From: Streptomyces sp. CBMA123
GTDB taxonomy: Bacteria > Actinomycetota > Actinomycetes > Streptomycetales > Streptomycetaceae
Assembly (NCBI RefSeq): GCF_014596465.1
Contig: NZ_MECK01000490.1
Coordinates: 1-45,413, forward strand
Reading direction: 5' to 3'
Length of the DNA: 45,413 nt
Shown: positions 7,570 through 17,470 of the stretch, in pieces
Position numbering within the stretch: position 1 is the first letter of the stretch
How the letters are laid out: the number at the start of each line of letters is the position of its first letter
The notes under the pieces: model-generated
Told to the model about the DNA's origin: nothing
What the model saw: only the letters and a program-made list of their open reading frames with translations
Database searches by the model: none
Made by a program: the position numbers and the translations under genes

Positions 7570-8892
7570 TCAGCCCTGACCGGCGTCCAGGATGTCCACC
7601 ACGAAGACCAGGGTCGCGCCGGGCGGGATGTCGCCCTGGCCCTTGTCCCCGTAGCCCAGCGAGGCCGGGATCACCAGCTCGACCCGGCTGCCGACGGTCT
7701 GGCCGACCAGCCCCTGGTCCCAGCCCTGGATGACCTGGCCGCCGCCGACCGGGAAGGAGAACGCCTGGCCCTTGCTGAGCGAGGAGTCGAAGACCTTGCC
7801 GTCCTTGGCCAGCGCGCCGGTGTACTGGACGACGACCTTCTCGCCCTTCTCCACCGCCGGCCCGGTGCCCTTGATCAGGACGTGGGTCTTCAGCTCGGTC
7901 GGGTCCTTGGCGCCGGCCACCGGGGTGATGTCCGCCGGCTTCTTGCCGTTGTCCTTGACCTGCGGGAAGTCCGCCGGCGGCGGGGTGACGGTACCGCTCA
8001 CCACGGCGTCGGGCGCGTTGGCGTTGCGGACGTCGATCACGAAGATCAGGTTGTCCTTGGGGCCGATCGACATGTCCGGCTTGCCCTGGGAGCCGAAGCC
8101 GGCCGCCGGCGGGGCCACCACCAGCAGGCGGCTGCCGGCCTTCTTCCCCATCACGGCCTGGTCCAGCGCGGGGATCAGCGAGTCGGTGCCCGCCTGGAAG
8201 ATCTGCGGCTTGCCGTTGTTGTCGTACGAGCTCGGGATGTCCTTGCCGGTGTTCCAGTCCTTGGCGGTGTAGTCCACCGAGGTCCAGGTGTTCTTGTCCA
8301 CCTTGGGGCCGGTGCCCTCGGACAGCACCTTCACCACGAAGGAGCCGTCGGAGGCCTCGCCCGGCACCTGGATCTCGGCCTTCTTGCCGAAGTCACCGGT
8401 GACGGTCGGCAGCACCTTGGCGCTGTCCTTGATCGGCGGGACCGGCTCGGCGGTCGGCGTGGGCGGCGCGGACTTCGTCGCGTCGGGCTGGGCCGCCGCG
8501 GAGGTGTCCTTCGAGGAGTCCTTGTTCACCATGTACAGCGTCACACCGCTGCCGACCAGCAGCAGGGCGATCACCGTGCCGAGGATCACGCCCAGCTTGC
8601 CCACACCGGGCGGGTTCTCGTCGTACCCGGCCTCCGAGCTGTCGGCCTTGCGCACGCTGCTGGCGAAGATCTGCGGGGCGTCGTCCTCGTCGTTCTTGGA
8701 CCTGCCCGTCGCACGCGGCTTGTCACCGGGCTGCGCCCAGCCGGCCTGCTGCGCGAGGATCGCCGGGGGAACGACGATCGACTCGCGGTCCGCGGCGATC
8801 TGGCCGCCGGGACGGGAGGCGGCCGGGTCACCCGCAGAGCTGTCGTTAGCCGCGGTGCCGGCCCCGCCCGGGCTCGGCGTCTTCTCAGTCAT
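7570..8892 (-). CDS. Membrane-anchored protein with two FKBP domains
   Basis: A 440-residue protein. Residues 1-98 form a disordered, charged cytoplasmic region; residues 100-121 form one membrane helix (LGVILGTVIALLLVGSGVTLYM). A Thr/Pro-rich linker follows, then FKBP-like domain 1 (about 180-290) and FKBP domain 2 (about 335-440), placing both domains outside the cell. Domain 2 keeps the active-site VIQGWDQGL with Trp391. Domain 1 has LIPALDQAV at that place, so Ala242 replaces the Trp and it is probably non-catalytic. The ATG at 8892 follows a long shadow extension to 9006 that I discarded. It is a close paralogue of the next lipoprotein. Likely role: folding of exported proteins. Confidence 0.88.
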   Translation of the reverse strand: MTEKTPSPGGAGTAANDSSAGDPAASRPGGQIAADRESIVVPPAILAQQAGWAQPGDKPRATGRSKNDEDDAPQIFASSVRKADSSEAGYDENPPGVGKLGVILGTVIALLLVGSGVTLYMVNKDSSKDTSAAAQPDATKSAPPTPTAEPVPPIKDSAKVLPTVTGDFGKKAEIQVPGEASDGSFVVKVLSEGTGPKVDKNTWTSVDYTAKDWNTGKDIPSSYDNNGKPQIFQAGTDSLIPALDQAVMGKKAGSRLLVVAPPAAGFGSQGKPDMSIGPKDNLIFVIDVRNANAPDAVVSGTVTPPPADFPQVKDNGKKPADITPVAGAKDPTELKTHVLIKGTGPAVEKGEKVVVQYTGALAKDGKVFDSSLSKGQAFSFPVGGGQVIQGWDQGLVGQTVGSRVELVIPASLGYGDKGQGDIPPGATLVFVVDILDAGQG

Positions 8893-9037
8893 GACTCCCC
8901 ATCCATCTCGCCACGAGGTCTTCCAGGTCTGCGCCCGGCGTGGTGAGCGCCGGCCTGTCGCCGTACCCGTCCGCCCCGGACCCCGGCGCCGGGCGGCGCC
9001 TGCCACAGTGCGAGGGCAGTATGACAGCTCAGGATGA

Positions 9038-9069
9038 GGGCGGACGCTTCGTTGTACGAGCGTCCGCCC
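9038..9069 (-). terminator. Hairpin terminator after the FKBP lipoprotein gene
   Basis: An 11-bp perfect stem (9038-9048 with 9059-9069) and a 10-nt loop, about 40 nt past the stop at 9110. Confidence 0.65.
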
Positions 9070-9109
9070 AAGCGTACGGAATTCTCCCGGCGACTTCCTA
9101 GACCGCCCG

Positions 9110-10099
9110 CTAGACCGCTTCGAGAATGTCGATCACGAAGACCAGCGTGGAGTTCGGCGGAACCGAGCCCTGCGCCTGGTCCTTGTACCCCAGCGCCGGG
9201 GGCACCACCAGCAGCACCCGGCTCCCCACGTTCTGCCCGACCAGGCCCTTGTCCCAGCCCTCGATCACGCTGCCGGTGCCGATCTGCACCGCCTGGGCGC
9301 CGCCGTGGGTCCAGGAGGCGTCGAACTGCTGCCCGTTGCTCCACAGCACCCCGGTGTACTGCACCACCAGGGTCTGGCCGCTCTTGACCTGCTTGCCCTC
9401 GCCCTTGATCAGCACCGCCTGCTGGAGGTCGGTGGGCGCGGCCTGCCCGGCCGGGATGGTGATCCCCACCGGCGCCTTGCCGTTGTCCTTGACCTGCGGC
9501 AGGGTCGCGGCCGGCTGGGTCATGGCCCCGGTCAGGGTGGAGTCCTGCGGCAGGGCCTCCACGATGTCCAGCACGAACACCACGGTGTCGCCCTTGTTGA
9601 CGCCCAGCTGGGTGGAGCCCTGCTCGCCGAAGGCCGCCGCCGGCGGGGCCACCACCAGCAGCCGGGTGCCGACCTTCTTGTCGATCACGGTCTGGTCCAG
9701 CGCGGGCACCAGCTGCCCGCTGCCCGCCTGGTAGAGCTGCGGCTTGCCGTTGTCGTCGTACGAGCTGGGCAGGTCCTTGCCGGTGGTCCAGTCCTTCGCC
9801 GTGTAGTTGACGGTCACCCAGTCGCCCTTGTTGACCGTCGACCGCTCCCCGTCGGTCACCGTGTTCACCACGAACTGGCCGCTGGGCTGCTGGCCCTCGG
9901 GGATGGTGATGGTGGCCTTGCTGCCGAATCCGCCACCCGAAAGAGTGGGCATCGGGGAGGCCTCGCTCACCGGCGCCGGCACGGTCGGGGCGGCAGTCGC
10001 CGTGGACGGCGTCGCCGGGCCGGCCGCCTTGGGCGAGCTGCTGCAGGCGACCGCCAGCAGCAACGGCAGGGTGAGAAGCAAACCGGCGGTGCGGCGCAC
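9110..10099 (-). CDS. Lipoprotein with two FKBP-type isomerase domains
   Basis: A 329-residue secreted lipoprotein. The GTG at 10099 gives a classic signal: MRRTAGLLLTLPLLLAVAC, with the lipobox ending at Cys19; longer readings place extra sequence before the signal and were rejected. FKBP-like domain 1 spans about 60-180 and domain 2 about 220-329. Domain 2 has VIEGWDKGL with Trp282, as in active enzymes. Domain 1 has LVPALDQTV (Ala133), matching the loss seen in the membrane-anchored paralogue. The shared order and the shared YTAKDW-TGKD-PSSYD segment show the two genes arose by duplication. It should act on exported proteins at the outer face of the membrane. Confidence 0.88.
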   Translation of the reverse strand: MRRTAGLLLTLPLLLAVACSSSPKAAGPATPSTATAAPTVPAPVSEASPMPTLSGGGFGSKATITIPEGQQPSGQFVVNTVTDGERSTVNKGDWVTVNYTAKDWTTGKDLPSSYDDNGKPQLYQAGSGQLVPALDQTVIDKKVGTRLLVVAPPAAAFGEQGSTQLGVNKGDTVVFVLDIVEALPQDSTLTGAMTQPAATLPQVKDNGKAPVGITIPAGQAAPTDLQQAVLIKGEGKQVKSGQTLVVQYTGVLWSNGQQFDASWTHGGAQAVQIGTGSVIEGWDKGLVGQNVGSRVLLVVPPALGYKDQAQGSVPPNSTLVFVIDILEAV

Positions 10100-10166
10100 G
10101 GTGGTCCTAACTGTCGGTCGAAGTCGGCTCCCCCGAATCGACGGACAGCGTATGCCCGGCATGCGT

Positions 10167-10195
10167 CCGGCCCCGGTAGACACCACCGGGGCCGG
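10167..10195 (-). terminator. Hairpin terminator after pafA
   Basis: An 11-bp perfect stem (10167-10177 with 10185-10195) with a 7-nt loop, about 32 nt past the pafA stop. Confidence 0.65.
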
Positions 10196-10227
10196 TCAAC
10201 GCGTGGATCACGGCGCACGCCTCACGG

Positions 10228-11589
10228 TCACATGCCCGCGATCAGCTTCTCCACCCGCTCGTCCACCGAACGGAACGGGTCCTTGCACAGGACCGTGCGC
10301 TGCGCCTGGTCGTTCAGCTTCAGGTGCACCCAGTCCACCGTGAAGTCCCGGCGCTGCTCCTGCGCCCGGCGGATGAAGTCCCCGCGCAGCCGGGCCCGGG
10401 TGGTCTGCGGCGGGATCGACTTGGCCTCGAAGGTCTTGAGGTCGGTGGTCACCCGCTTCGCCTGGCCCTTGCCCTGGAGCAGGTAGAACAGGCCGCGGCG
10501 GCGGTGGATGTCGTGGTACGCCAGGTCGATCTGGGCCACCCGCGGGTTGGACATGCTCATCTGGTGCTTCTCGCGGTAGCGCTCGATGAGCTTGTACTTC
10601 ATGATCCAGTCGATCTCGGTGGCCACCTCGTCCAGCCGCTCGGTGCGGACGGCCTCCAGGGTGCGGCCCCACAGCTCGAGCACCTGGGCGATGGTCCCGG
10701 TGTTGATCCCCTTGCGGTCGGCGAACTCCAGGGCCTTGGTGTAGTACTCCTCCTGGATGTCCAGCGCGCTGGCCTCCCGGCCGTTGGCGAGCCGCACCTG
10801 GTGGGTGCCGGTGAGGTCGTGGCTGACCTCGCGGATCGCCCGGATCGGGTTCTCCAGGGTGAGGTCGCGCATCACCACGCCGGCCTCGATCAGCCGCAGC
10901 ACCAGGTCGGTGGAGCCCACCTTGAGCAGGGTGGTGGTCTCGGACATGTTGGAGTCGCCGACGATCACGTGCAGCCGGCGGTAGCGCTCGGCGTCCGCGT
11001 GCGGCTCGTCCCGGGTGTTGATGATCGGGCGGGAGCGGGTGGTGGCGGAGCTGACGCCCTCCCAGATGTGCTCGGCCCGCTGGCTGACGCAGTAGACCGC
11101 GCCGCGCGGGGTCTGCAGCACCTTGCCCGCGCCGCAGATCAGCTGGCGGGTCACCAGGAAGGGGATGAGCACGTCGGCCAGGCGGGAGAACTCGCCGTGC
11201 CGGGCCACCAGGTAGTTCTCGTGGCAGCCGTAGGAGTTGCCGGCCGAGTCGGTGTTGTTCTTGAAGAGGTAGACGTCCCCGGCGATGCCCTCCTCGTGCA
11301 GCCGCCGTTCGGCGTCCACCAGGAGTCCTTCGAGGATCCGCTCGCCCGCCTTGTCGTGGGTGACCAGCTCGGTCACGTCGTCGCACTCGGGGGTGGCGTA
11401 CTCGGGGTGGGAGCCGACGTCGAGGTAGAGCCGGGCGCCGTTGCGCAGGAAGACGTTGCTGCTGCGGCCCCAGGAGACGACCCGGCGGAACAGGTACCGC
11501 GCGACCTCGTCCGGCGACAGCCGCCGCTGCCCGCGGAACGTACAGGTCACGCCGTACTCGTTCTCCAGCCCGAAAATCCGGCGGTCCAT
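10228..11589 (-). CDS. pafA: Pup--protein ligase PafA
   Basis: A 453-residue carboxylate-amine ligase that joins the C-terminal Glu of deamidated Pup to substrate lysines, using ATP. The N-terminus [14 protein letters not shown] contains the Mg-binding Glu9, and [19 protein letters not shown] contains the probable catalytic base Asp57. The [22 protein letters not shown] segment is shared with Dop. It lacks the roughly 40-residue Dop loop, which separates the two paralogues. Length matches the family. The ATG at 11589 is preceded by AGGAGTG. Hairpins flank it on both sides, so it is probably transcribed from its own promoter in the gap after prcA. Confidence 0.97.
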   Translation of the reverse strand: MDRRIFGLENEYGVTCTFRGQRRLSPDEVARYLFRRVVSWGRSSNVFLRNGARLYLDVGSHPEYATPECDDVTELVTHDKAGERILEGLLVDAERRLHEEGIAGDVYLFKNNTDSAGNSYGCHENYLVARHGEFSRLADVLIPFLVTRQLICGAGKVLQTPRGAVYCVSQRAEHIWEGVSSATTRSRPIINTRDEPHADAERYRRLHVIVGDSNMSETTTLLKVGSTDLVLRLIEAGVVMRDLTLENPIRAIREVSHDLTGTHQVRLANGREASALDIQEEYYTKALEFADRKGINTGTIAQVLELWGRTLEAVRTERLDEVATEIDWIMKYKLIERYREKHQMSMSNPRVAQIDLAYHDIHRRRGLFYLLQGKGQAKRVTTDLKTFEAKSIPPQTTRARLRGDFIRRAQEQRRDFTVDWVHLKLNDQAQRTVLCKDPFRSVDERVEKLIAGM

Positions 11590-11655
11590 GAGCACTCCTA
11601 TCTGGTCGGAGCTGTCCGAAACCGCCTCCACGACGTCGTGCGTCGCAGGGGCACC

Positions 11656-11694
11656 GGAGTCCCGTGCGGCGATCGTCTCGGCGCACGGGACTCC
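11656..11694 (-). terminator. Hairpin terminator between prcA and pafA
   Basis: A 12-bp perfect stem (11656-11667 with 11683-11694) and a 15-nt loop, starting about 7 nt beyond the prcA stop. Confidence 0.65.
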
Positions 11695-11701
11695 ACAGGC
11701 A

Positions 11702-12463
11702 CTACTCGTTCGACGGCGGGGTGGCCGCCGGCTTCTCCTCGTCGTCCGCCTCGGCGGACTGGTCCCCGTCGAGCAGCCGGCTGAGCTGGTTGCCCAGGAT
11801 CCGCTTGAACTTGCGCTGCTGGAACCGCTGGCGGTCGAGGACCGCGACCTCCAGCTGTTCCGGGGTGAGGGCGCGCGGGCTGCCCCCGTTGGGGTCGCGG
11901 GCGAGCGAGTCGACGGCGACCTTCACCGCCTCGGTGAGGCTCAGGCCGACGCGGTGGCGCTGGCCCAGGTAGTTGCCGATCGAGTCGGCGTTGCCGCCGA
12001 CCACGACGTAGTTCTTCTCGTCGACGACCGAACCGTCCGGCGTGAGCCGGTAGATCTGGTCGTTGTCCGCGGTGCGGCCGACCTCGGCGACGATCAGTTC
12101 GACCTCGTACGGCTTCTCGCCGACCGAGGAGAAGATGGTGCCCAGGGTCTGGGCGTACACGTTGGCCAGGCCGCGGGCGGTGACGTCGGCCCGGTCGTAG
12201 GAGTAGCCGCGCAGGTCGGCGTAGCGGACGCCGCCGATGCGCAGGTTCTCGAACTCGTTGTAGCGGCCGACCGCCGCGAAGGCGATCTTGTCGTAGATCT
12301 CGGAGACCTTGTGGAGCGCCCTGGAGGTGTTCTCGGCGACGAAGACGATGCCGTCGGCGTAGGTGAGCACGACCACGCTGCGGCCGCGCGCGATGCCCTT
12401 GCGGGCGTACTCCGCGCGGTCCGCCATGGCCTGCTGGGGCGAGACGTAGAACGGTGTCGACAC
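11702..12463 (-). CDS. prcA: Proteasome subunit alpha PrcA
   Basis: A 253-residue alpha-type 20S subunit that forms the outer, gated rings around the PrcB rings. The N-terminus [27 protein letters not shown] is the usual actinobacterial gate region, followed by [16 protein letters not shown] and [13 protein letters not shown]. There is no catalytic N-terminal Thr, as expected. The acidic, Pro-rich tail after residue 230 (about 20 residues) is probably disordered. The GTG start at 12463 is 95 nt downstream of the prcB stop, so the two are likely cotranscribed. A strong hairpin closes the unit. Confidence 0.97.
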   Translation of the reverse strand: MSTPFYVSPQQAMADRAEYARKGIARGRSVVVLTYADGIVFVAENTSRALHKVSEIYDKIAFAAVGRYNEFENLRIGGVRYADLRGYSYDRADVTARGLANVYAQTLGTIFSSVGEKPYEVELIVAEVGRTADNDQIYRLTPDGSVVDEKNYVVVGGNADSIGNYLGQRHRVGLSLTEAVKVAVDSLARDPNGGSPRALTPEQLEVAVLDRQRFQQRKFKRILGNQLSRLLDGDQSAEADDEEKPAATPPSNE

Positions 12464-12558
12464 CGGCGGTCGTCCCTTTCCTGTGAGGTGATGGCTCAGG
12501 GGGCGTCTGGTGGAACTCTGCCGGGTCCGCCTGGGCCGACAAGATCCACAAGACCTCC

Positions 12559-13401
12559 CTACATCAGCGGGGCCTGCGGGCCGTTGGGCCGGGTCAGACG
12601 CTCGTCCGTGATGGCGATCGCGATCTCCGCGACCTCCGCGTCGGTGAGCCGGCGGAAGCCGTCCGCGGTGATCAGCGAGACGATCGGGAAGATCTTGCGG
12701 GCCAGGTCAGGGCCGCCGGTGGCGGAGTCGTCGTCCGCCGCGTCGTAGAGCGCCTGGACGACCAGGGTGACGGCCTGGTCGGCCGTCAGGTCATCGCGGT
12801 AGAGCTTCTTCAGGGAACCGCGGGCGAAGACCGAGCCCGAGCCGGTGGCGGCGAAGCCGCGCTCCTCGGAGCGCCCGCCGGTGACGTCGTAGTTGAAGAT
12901 CCGGCCGCGGCCGAGGTCGACGTCGTAGCCGGCGAACACCGGGACCACCGCGAGGCCCTGCATCGCCATGCCCAGGTTGCCCCGGATCATGGTGGTGAGC
13001 CGGTTGGCCTTGCCCTCCAGGGAGAGCGTGGTGCCCTCGATCTTCTCGTAGTGCTCCAGCTCCAGCTGGAACAGCCGGACCATCTCGATCGCGAGGCCGG
13101 CGGTGCCGGCGATGCCGACCGCGCTGTACTCGTCGGCCGGGAACACCTTCTCGATGTCGCGCTGGGCGATGACGTTGCCCATGGTCGCCCGGCGGTCACC
13201 GGCGATCACCACGCCGCCGTCGAAGACCGCGGCCACGATCGTGGTCCCGTGCGGGGCCTCGACCACGGCCCCCCCGGGGAGCCCGCGGAGGCCGGGGAGC
13301 AGCTCCGGCTTGTGCTCGGCGAGGAAGTCGAGGAACGAGGAGGACCCCGGGGTCAGGAAGGCAGCCGGTAGACGCCCGGTGCCACGAGTGTTGGCTTCCA
13401 C
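12559..13401 (-). CDS. prcB: Proteasome subunit beta PrcB
   Basis: A 280-residue precursor of the catalytic 20S subunit. A propeptide of 52 residues ends at His51-Gly52; autocleavage would expose Thr53 in [10 protein letters not shown] as the nucleophile. Further hallmarks are [15 protein letters not shown] with the conserved Asp and Arg, and [25 protein letters not shown]. The GTG start at 13401 matches the usual propeptide length. It comes 162 nt after the pup stop, with a terminator-like hairpin between them, and is followed by prcA. Confidence 0.97.
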   Translation of the reverse strand: MEANTRGTGRLPAAFLTPGSSSFLDFLAEHKPELLPGLRGLPGGAVVEAPHGTTIVAAVFDGGVVIAGDRRATMGNVIAQRDIEKVFPADEYSAVGIAGTAGLAIEMVRLFQLELEHYEKIEGTTLSLEGKANRLTTMIRGNLGMAMQGLAVVPVFAGYDVDLGRGRIFNYDVTGGRSEERGFAATGSGSVFARGSLKKLYRDDLTADQAVTLVVQALYDAADDDSATGGPDLARKIFPIVSLITADGFRRLTDAEVAEIAIAITDERLTRPNGPQAPLM

Positions 13402-13487
13402 ACGATTCCTTCCAGGTAGCTTGAAGCGCGCCTTGCCCGCACCCTACCCGCCGACGATCAACGTCCACGCGTGGAGGGGCCGGTGCC

Positions 13488-13523
13488 GGGACGGCCGGGC
13501 GGACAACGCCGCCCGACCGTCCC
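13488..13523 (-). terminator. Terminator-like hairpin between pup and prcB
   Basis: A 15-bp stem (13488-13502 with 13509-13523, one G.U on the minus strand) with a 6-nt loop, 40-odd nt past the pup stop. A second, small inverted repeat (acggtc-ac-gaccgt, 13526-13539) lies next to it. It could end most pup transcripts so that Pup exceeds the core particle. Confidence 0.6.
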
Positions 13524-13563
13524 GGACGGTCACGACCGTGAATTCCCGATGACCGGGGACGGG

Positions 13564-13782
13564 CTATTGCCCGCCCTTCTGAACGAATCCCCGGACGAAA
13601 TCCTCGGCGTTCGACTCGAGCACTTCGTCGATTTCGTCCAGCACCGCGTCGACGTCGTCGCTCAGCTTTTCCTGGCGCTCCTTGAGGTCCTCGGAATTCT
13701 GGGTTTCCGCGACCTGCTCCTCGACCTCCTCGGAGGAACGGTTTGCCCGCTGCTGGCCGCCGCCGGTGTCCTTGCTCGCCAT
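13564..13782 (-). CDS. pup: Prokaryotic ubiquitin-like protein Pup
   Basis: A 72-residue, mostly disordered modifier. It starts MASKDTGGGQQRANRSSEEV and has the coiled-coil-forming segment DLKERQEKLSDDVDAVLDEI, which binds the Mpa/ARC N-terminal coiled coil. It ends VQKGGQ. The C-terminal Gln72 means Dop must deamidate it to Glu before PafA can ligate it. The ATG at 13782 with GAGGGAA immediately before is clear; the longer reading to 13857 is not supported. The gene sits between dop and prcB on the same strand. Confidence 0.97.
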   Translation of the reverse strand: MASKDTGGGQQRANRSSEEVEEQVAETQNSEDLKERQEKLSDDVDAVLDEIDEVLESNAEDFVRGFVQKGGQ

Positions 13783-13846
13783 TTCCCTCACCCCGCTCGA
13801 ATCGTCTGGCACGGTTTGGTCGGTCGGTCGTTGCCGGTTGGCACCG

Positions 13847-13854
13847 ACCCTATA
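13847..13854 (-). promoter_or_regulatory. Candidate -10 element of a pup promoter (TATAGGGT)
   Basis: TAGGGT fits the streptomycete TAnnnT -10 pattern and is the most A/T-rich point in the 183-nt dop-pup gap, 65 nt before the pup start. I cannot see a good -35 at 17-18 nt. Confidence 0.35.
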
Positions 13855-13965
13855 CACAAGGTGCGACTACCGCTCCCGGTTTGCCGGTGGCGCTTCCTGT
13901 CCAACACCCGCTGCCACCCCGGATGATTCCCATTCGGCGGACGTTCACCCGTGGTGATCGAAAAG

Positions 13966-15477
13966 TTACCCGCCGGCCAGGACGCGCAGCAGGTCCTCCG
14001 CCGTGCGGCAGCGGTCCAGCAGCTCCTTGACGTGGTTGCGGGTGCCGCGCAGCGGCTCCAGCGTGGGCACCCGCTGCAACGAGTCCCGGCCCGGCAGGTC
14101 GAAGATCACCGAGTCCCAGGAGGCCGCCGCGACGTGCTCCGCGTACTGCTCCAGGCAGCGCCCGCGGAAGTACGCCCTGGTGTCCTCCGGGGGCTTGGTG
14201 ACGGCCCGCTCGACCTCCTCCTCGGTCAGCAGCCGCTCGAACCTGCCGCGGGCCACCAGACGGTTGTAGAGGCCCTTCTCGGCCCGTACGTCGCTGTACT
14301 GGAGGTCGACCAGGTGCAGCCGCGGGTTGTCCCAGTCCAGGGCGTCCCGACTGCGGTAGCCCTCCAGGATCTCCCGCTTGGCGATCCAGTCCAGCTGCTT
14401 GGAGAGCGACATCGGATCGCGCTCCAGCCGCCCCAGCACGTCCTCCCAGCGGGCCAGCACGTCCATGGTCTGCTCGTCGGCGTCGGTGCCGAAGCGGTCC
14501 TCGACGTACTTGCGGGCCAGTTCGAAGTACTCCAGCTGCAGTTGGACGGCGGTGAGCTTGCGCCCGTTGCGCAGGGTGATCAGGTGCTTGAGGGTCGGGT
14601 CGTGGGAGACCCGGTGCAGGGTGCGCACCGGCTGGTCGACGGCGAGGTCGGAGGCGATGAAGGAGTCCTCGATCATCGCCAGGACCAGCGAGGTGGTGCC
14701 CAGTTTGAGGTAGGTGGAGATCTCGGAGAGGTTGGCGTCCCCGATGATCACGTGCAGCCGGCGGTACTTCTCGGCGTCGGCGTGCGGTTCGTCCCGGGTG
14801 TTGATGATCGGGCGCTTGAGGGTGGTCTCCAGGCCGACCTCGACCTCGAAGTAGTCCGCCCGCTGGCTGATCTGGAAGCCGTTCGACGAGCCGTCCTGGC
14901 CGATGCCGACCCGGCCGGCGCCGGTGACCACCTGGCGGGAGACGAAGAACGGGGTGAGATGGCGGACGATGTCGGCGAACGGCGTCGACCGCTTCATCAG
15001 GTAGTTCTCGTGGGTGCCGTAGGAGGCGCCCTTGTTGTCGGTGTTGTTCTTGTACAGGTGGATGTTCTGCCCGTTGGGCAGCTCCAGCGCGCGTTGCGCG
15101 GCGGCGGCCATGATCCGCTCGCCGGCCTTGTCCCACAGCACGGCGTCGCGCGGGTTGGTCACCTCGGGCGAGCTGTACTCGGGGTGCGCGTGGTCCACGT
15201 AGAACCGGGCCCCGTTGGTGAGGATGACGTTGGCGAGGCCGATGTCCTCGTCGGTCAGCTGGCTGGCGTCCGCCACCTCGCGCGCGAGGTCGAAGCCCCG
15301 CGCGTCGCGCAGCGGGTTCTCCTCCTCGAAGTCCCAGCGGGCCCGCCGTGCCCGGTGCATCGCCGCCGCGTAGGCGTTGACGATCTGGGACGAGGTGAGC
15401 ATGGCGTTGGCGTTGGGGTGCCCGGGCACGGAGATCCCGTACTCGGTCTCGATTCCCATCACGCGCCGTACGGTCAT
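13966..15477 (-). CDS. dop: Pup deamidase/depupylase Dop
   Basis: A 503-residue PafA paralogue that turns the C-terminal Gln of Pup into Glu and also removes Pup from substrates. [14 protein letters not shown] contains Glu10 of the Mg/ATP site. [18 protein letters not shown] contains Asp95, matching the nucleophile position known in mycobacterial Dop. Between them lies the Dop-specific loop (about residues 42-80, [20 protein letters not shown]), absent from PafA. The C-terminal region ends [13 protein letters not shown]. The ATG at 15477 is preceded by AAGGAGGG. The 226-nt gap upstream, after arc, contains the arc terminator and should hold the dop promoter. Confidence 0.97.
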   Translation of the reverse strand: MTVRRVMGIETEYGISVPGHPNANAMLTSSQIVNAYAAAMHRARRARWDFEEENPLRDARGFDLAREVADASQLTDEDIGLANVILTNGARFYVDHAHPEYSSPEVTNPRDAVLWDKAGERIMAAAAQRALELPNGQNIHLYKNNTDNKGASYGTHENYLMKRSTPFADIVRHLTPFFVSRQVVTGAGRVGIGQDGSSNGFQISQRADYFEVEVGLETTLKRPIINTRDEPHADAEKYRRLHVIIGDANLSEISTYLKLGTTSLVLAMIEDSFIASDLAVDQPVRTLHRVSHDPTLKHLITLRNGRKLTAVQLQLEYFELARKYVEDRFGTDADEQTMDVLARWEDVLGRLERDPMSLSKQLDWIAKREILEGYRSRDALDWDNPRLHLVDLQYSDVRAEKGLYNRLVARGRFERLLTEEEVERAVTKPPEDTRAYFRGRCLEQYAEHVAAASWDSVIFDLPGRDSLQRVPTLEPLRGTRNHVKELLDRCRTAEDLLRVLAGG

Positions 15478-15616
15478 GCGGCCCTCCTTGCCCGGTGCGC
15501 CGCCCCCGACGGACGGAACACACTGACTTCCGCTGGACAACACCGGCGCCGGACGTCTGCCCGCGGACGGTGGGTCGAGCCTATTTCCGCGCCGACCGGC
15601 GGGCCCCCGAGACGCG

Positions 15617-15656
15617 CCGTCCGGCTGCGGGGCCGCGAGGCGCCACAGCCGGACGG
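15617..15656 (-). terminator. Hairpin terminator after arc
   Basis: An 11-bp perfect stem (15617-15627 with 15646-15656) with an 18-nt loop that itself can fold further, about 50 nt past the arc stop. Confidence 0.55.
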
Positions 15657-15703
15657 TGTGCGTACAGCTCCGGGGACCGCTGGCGGCCCGGACAACCGCG
15701 TGC

Positions 15704-17470
15704 TTACAGGTACTGCCCCGTGTTGGCGACAGTGTCGATCGAGCGACCGGACTCGGCGCCCTGCTTGCCGGTGACCAGCGTGCGGATGAAGACGATCCGC
15801 TCGCCCTTCTTGCCGGAGATGCGGGCCCAGTCGTCCGGGTTGGTGGTGTTGGGCAGGTCCTCGTTCTCCTTGAACTCGTCCACGCAGGCGGCGAGCAGGT
15901 GGGAGACGCGCAGACCGCGCTGACCGTGGTCGAGGAAGTCCTTGATGGCCATCTTCTTCGCGCGGTCGACGATGTTCTGGATCATGGCGCCGGAGTTGAA
16001 GTCCTTGAAGAACAGGACCTCCTTGTCACCGTTGGCGTAGGTGACCTCCAGGAAGCGGTTCTCCTCGGTCTCCGAGTACATCCGCTCCACGACCGACTGG
16101 ATCATCGCCGCCACCGTGGCCCCGACGGAGCCGTCGTGCTCCTTGAGGTCGTCCGGGTGGAACGGCAGCGAGTCCTTGAGGTACTTGGAGAAGATGTCCT
16201 TCGCGGCCTCGGCGTCCGGGCGCTCGATCTTGATCTTGACGTCCAGCCGGCCGGGCCGCAGGATCGCCGGGTCGATCATGTCCTCACGGTTCGAGGCGCC
16301 GATGACGATGACGTTCTCCAGGCCCTCCACGCCGTCGATCTCGGCGAGCAGCTGCGGGACGATGGTGTTCTCCACGTCCGAGCTGACACCGGAACCGCGG
16401 GTGCGGAACAGCGACTCCATCTCGTCGAAGAAGACGATGACGGGCGTGCCCTCGCTCGCCTTCTCCCGGGCCCGCTGGAAGACCAGGCGGATCTGCCGCT
16501 CGGTCTCGCCCACGTACTTGTTGAGCAGCTCGGGGCCCTTGATGTTGAGGAAGTAGCTCTTCCCCTGGGGGCGGCCGGTGACCTCGGCGACCTTCTTGGC
16601 CAGCGAGTTGGCGACCGCCTTGGCGATCAGCGTCTTGCCGCAGCCGGGCGGGCCGTAGAGCAACACGCCCTTGGGCGGGCGCAGCTCGTACTCCTTGAAG
16701 AGGTCGGCGTGCAGGTACGGCAGTTCGACCGCGTCGCGGATCAGCTCGATCTGGTTGCTCAGGCCGCCGATCTGCCGGTAGTCGATGTCCGGGACCTCCT
16801 CGAGGACCAGCTCCTCGACCTCGGACTTCGGCACCACCTCGTACACGTAGCCGGAGCGGGGCTCCAGCAACAGGGCGTCCCCCGCCCGGATGGTGACCTC
16901 GCGCAGCGGTTCGGCGAGGCGCACCACGCGCTCCTCGTCGGTGTGGCCGACGACCAGGGCGCGTTCGCCGTCCTCGAGGATCTCCTTGAGGGTGACGATC
17001 TCGCCGATGCGCTCGAAGGCCATCGCGTCCACGATGTTGAGGGCCTCGTTGAGCATCACCTCCTGGCCGCGCCGCAGTTCGTCGAGGGCGACGTTCGGAC
17101 TGACGTTGACGCGGAGCTTGCGACCGCCGGTGAAGATGTCGGCGGTACCGTCCTCGTTCGCCACGAGGAAGGTGCCGAAACCGGCCGGGGGCTGTGCCAG
17201 CCGGTCCACTTCCTCCTTGAGGGCCACGATCTGGTCGCGGGCCTCGCGCAGGGTGGAGGCGAGTCGTTCGTTCTGGGCGGTCACGCCGGCCAGGTTGGTC
17301 TGGAGCTCGACGATCCGCTCTTCGAGGATTCTCGAATTGCGCGGCGAGTCGGCGAGCTTGCGGCGCAGTACGGCGATTTCCTGCTCAAGGTACGAGACCT
17401 GAGCGGCCTCGTCGGAACCACGAGCGGGCCTGCCGGTGCTGCGGTTGTAGTCGTCATCGTGGGCTGCCAC
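15704..17470 (-). CDS. arc: Proteasome-associated AAA+ ATPase ARC/Mpa
   Basis: A 588-residue ring ATPase that captures pupylated proteins, unfolds them and feeds them to the 20S core. The N-terminal coiled coil (about 22-92, with heptads such as [17 protein letters not shown]) binds Pup. OB domains follow (about 95-215). The AAA domain has Walker A GPPGCGKT at 273-280 and Walker B VIVFFDE ending at Glu350. The C-terminus GQYL is the motif that docks in the proteasome alpha-ring pockets. I chose the GTG at 17470 (GGAGGTGAGGACC before it); a GTG three codons earlier is possible but overlaps the ribosome-binding site. Confidence 0.97.
   Translation of the reverse strand: MAAHDDDYNRSTGRPARGSDEAAQVSYLEQEIAVLRRKLADSPRNSRILEERIVELQTNLAGVTAQNERLASTLREARDQIVALKEEVDRLAQPPAGFGTFLVANEDGTADIFTGGRKLRVNVSPNVALDELRRGQEVMLNEALNIVDAMAFERIGEIVTLKEILEDGERALVVGHTDEERVVRLAEPLREVTIRAGDALLLEPRSGYVYEVVPKSEVEELVLEEVPDIDYRQIGGLSNQIELIRDAVELPYLHADLFKEYELRPPKGVLLYGPPGCGKTLIAKAVANSLAKKVAEVTGRPQGKSYFLNIKGPELLNKYVGETERQIRLVFQRAREKASEGTPVIVFFDEMESLFRTRGSGVSSDVENTIVPQLLAEIDGVEGLENVIVIGASNREDMIDPAILRPGRLDVKIKIERPDAEAAKDIFSKYLKDSLPFHPDDLKEHDGSVGATVAAMIQSVVERMYSETEENRFLEVTYANGDKEVLFFKDFNSGAMIQNIVDRAKKMAIKDFLDHGQRGLRVSHLLAACVDEFKENEDLPNTTNPDDWARISGKKGERIVFIRTLVTGKQGAESGRSIDTVANTGQYL

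Noticed and set aside
13903..13930. Sigma-R-like promoter upstream of pup (GGAAT then GTG at 18 nt or GTT at 20 nt)
   Set aside because: Neither spacing fits both half-sites, and it is over 120 nt from the pup start; noted only because sigma-R also acts on protein quality control.
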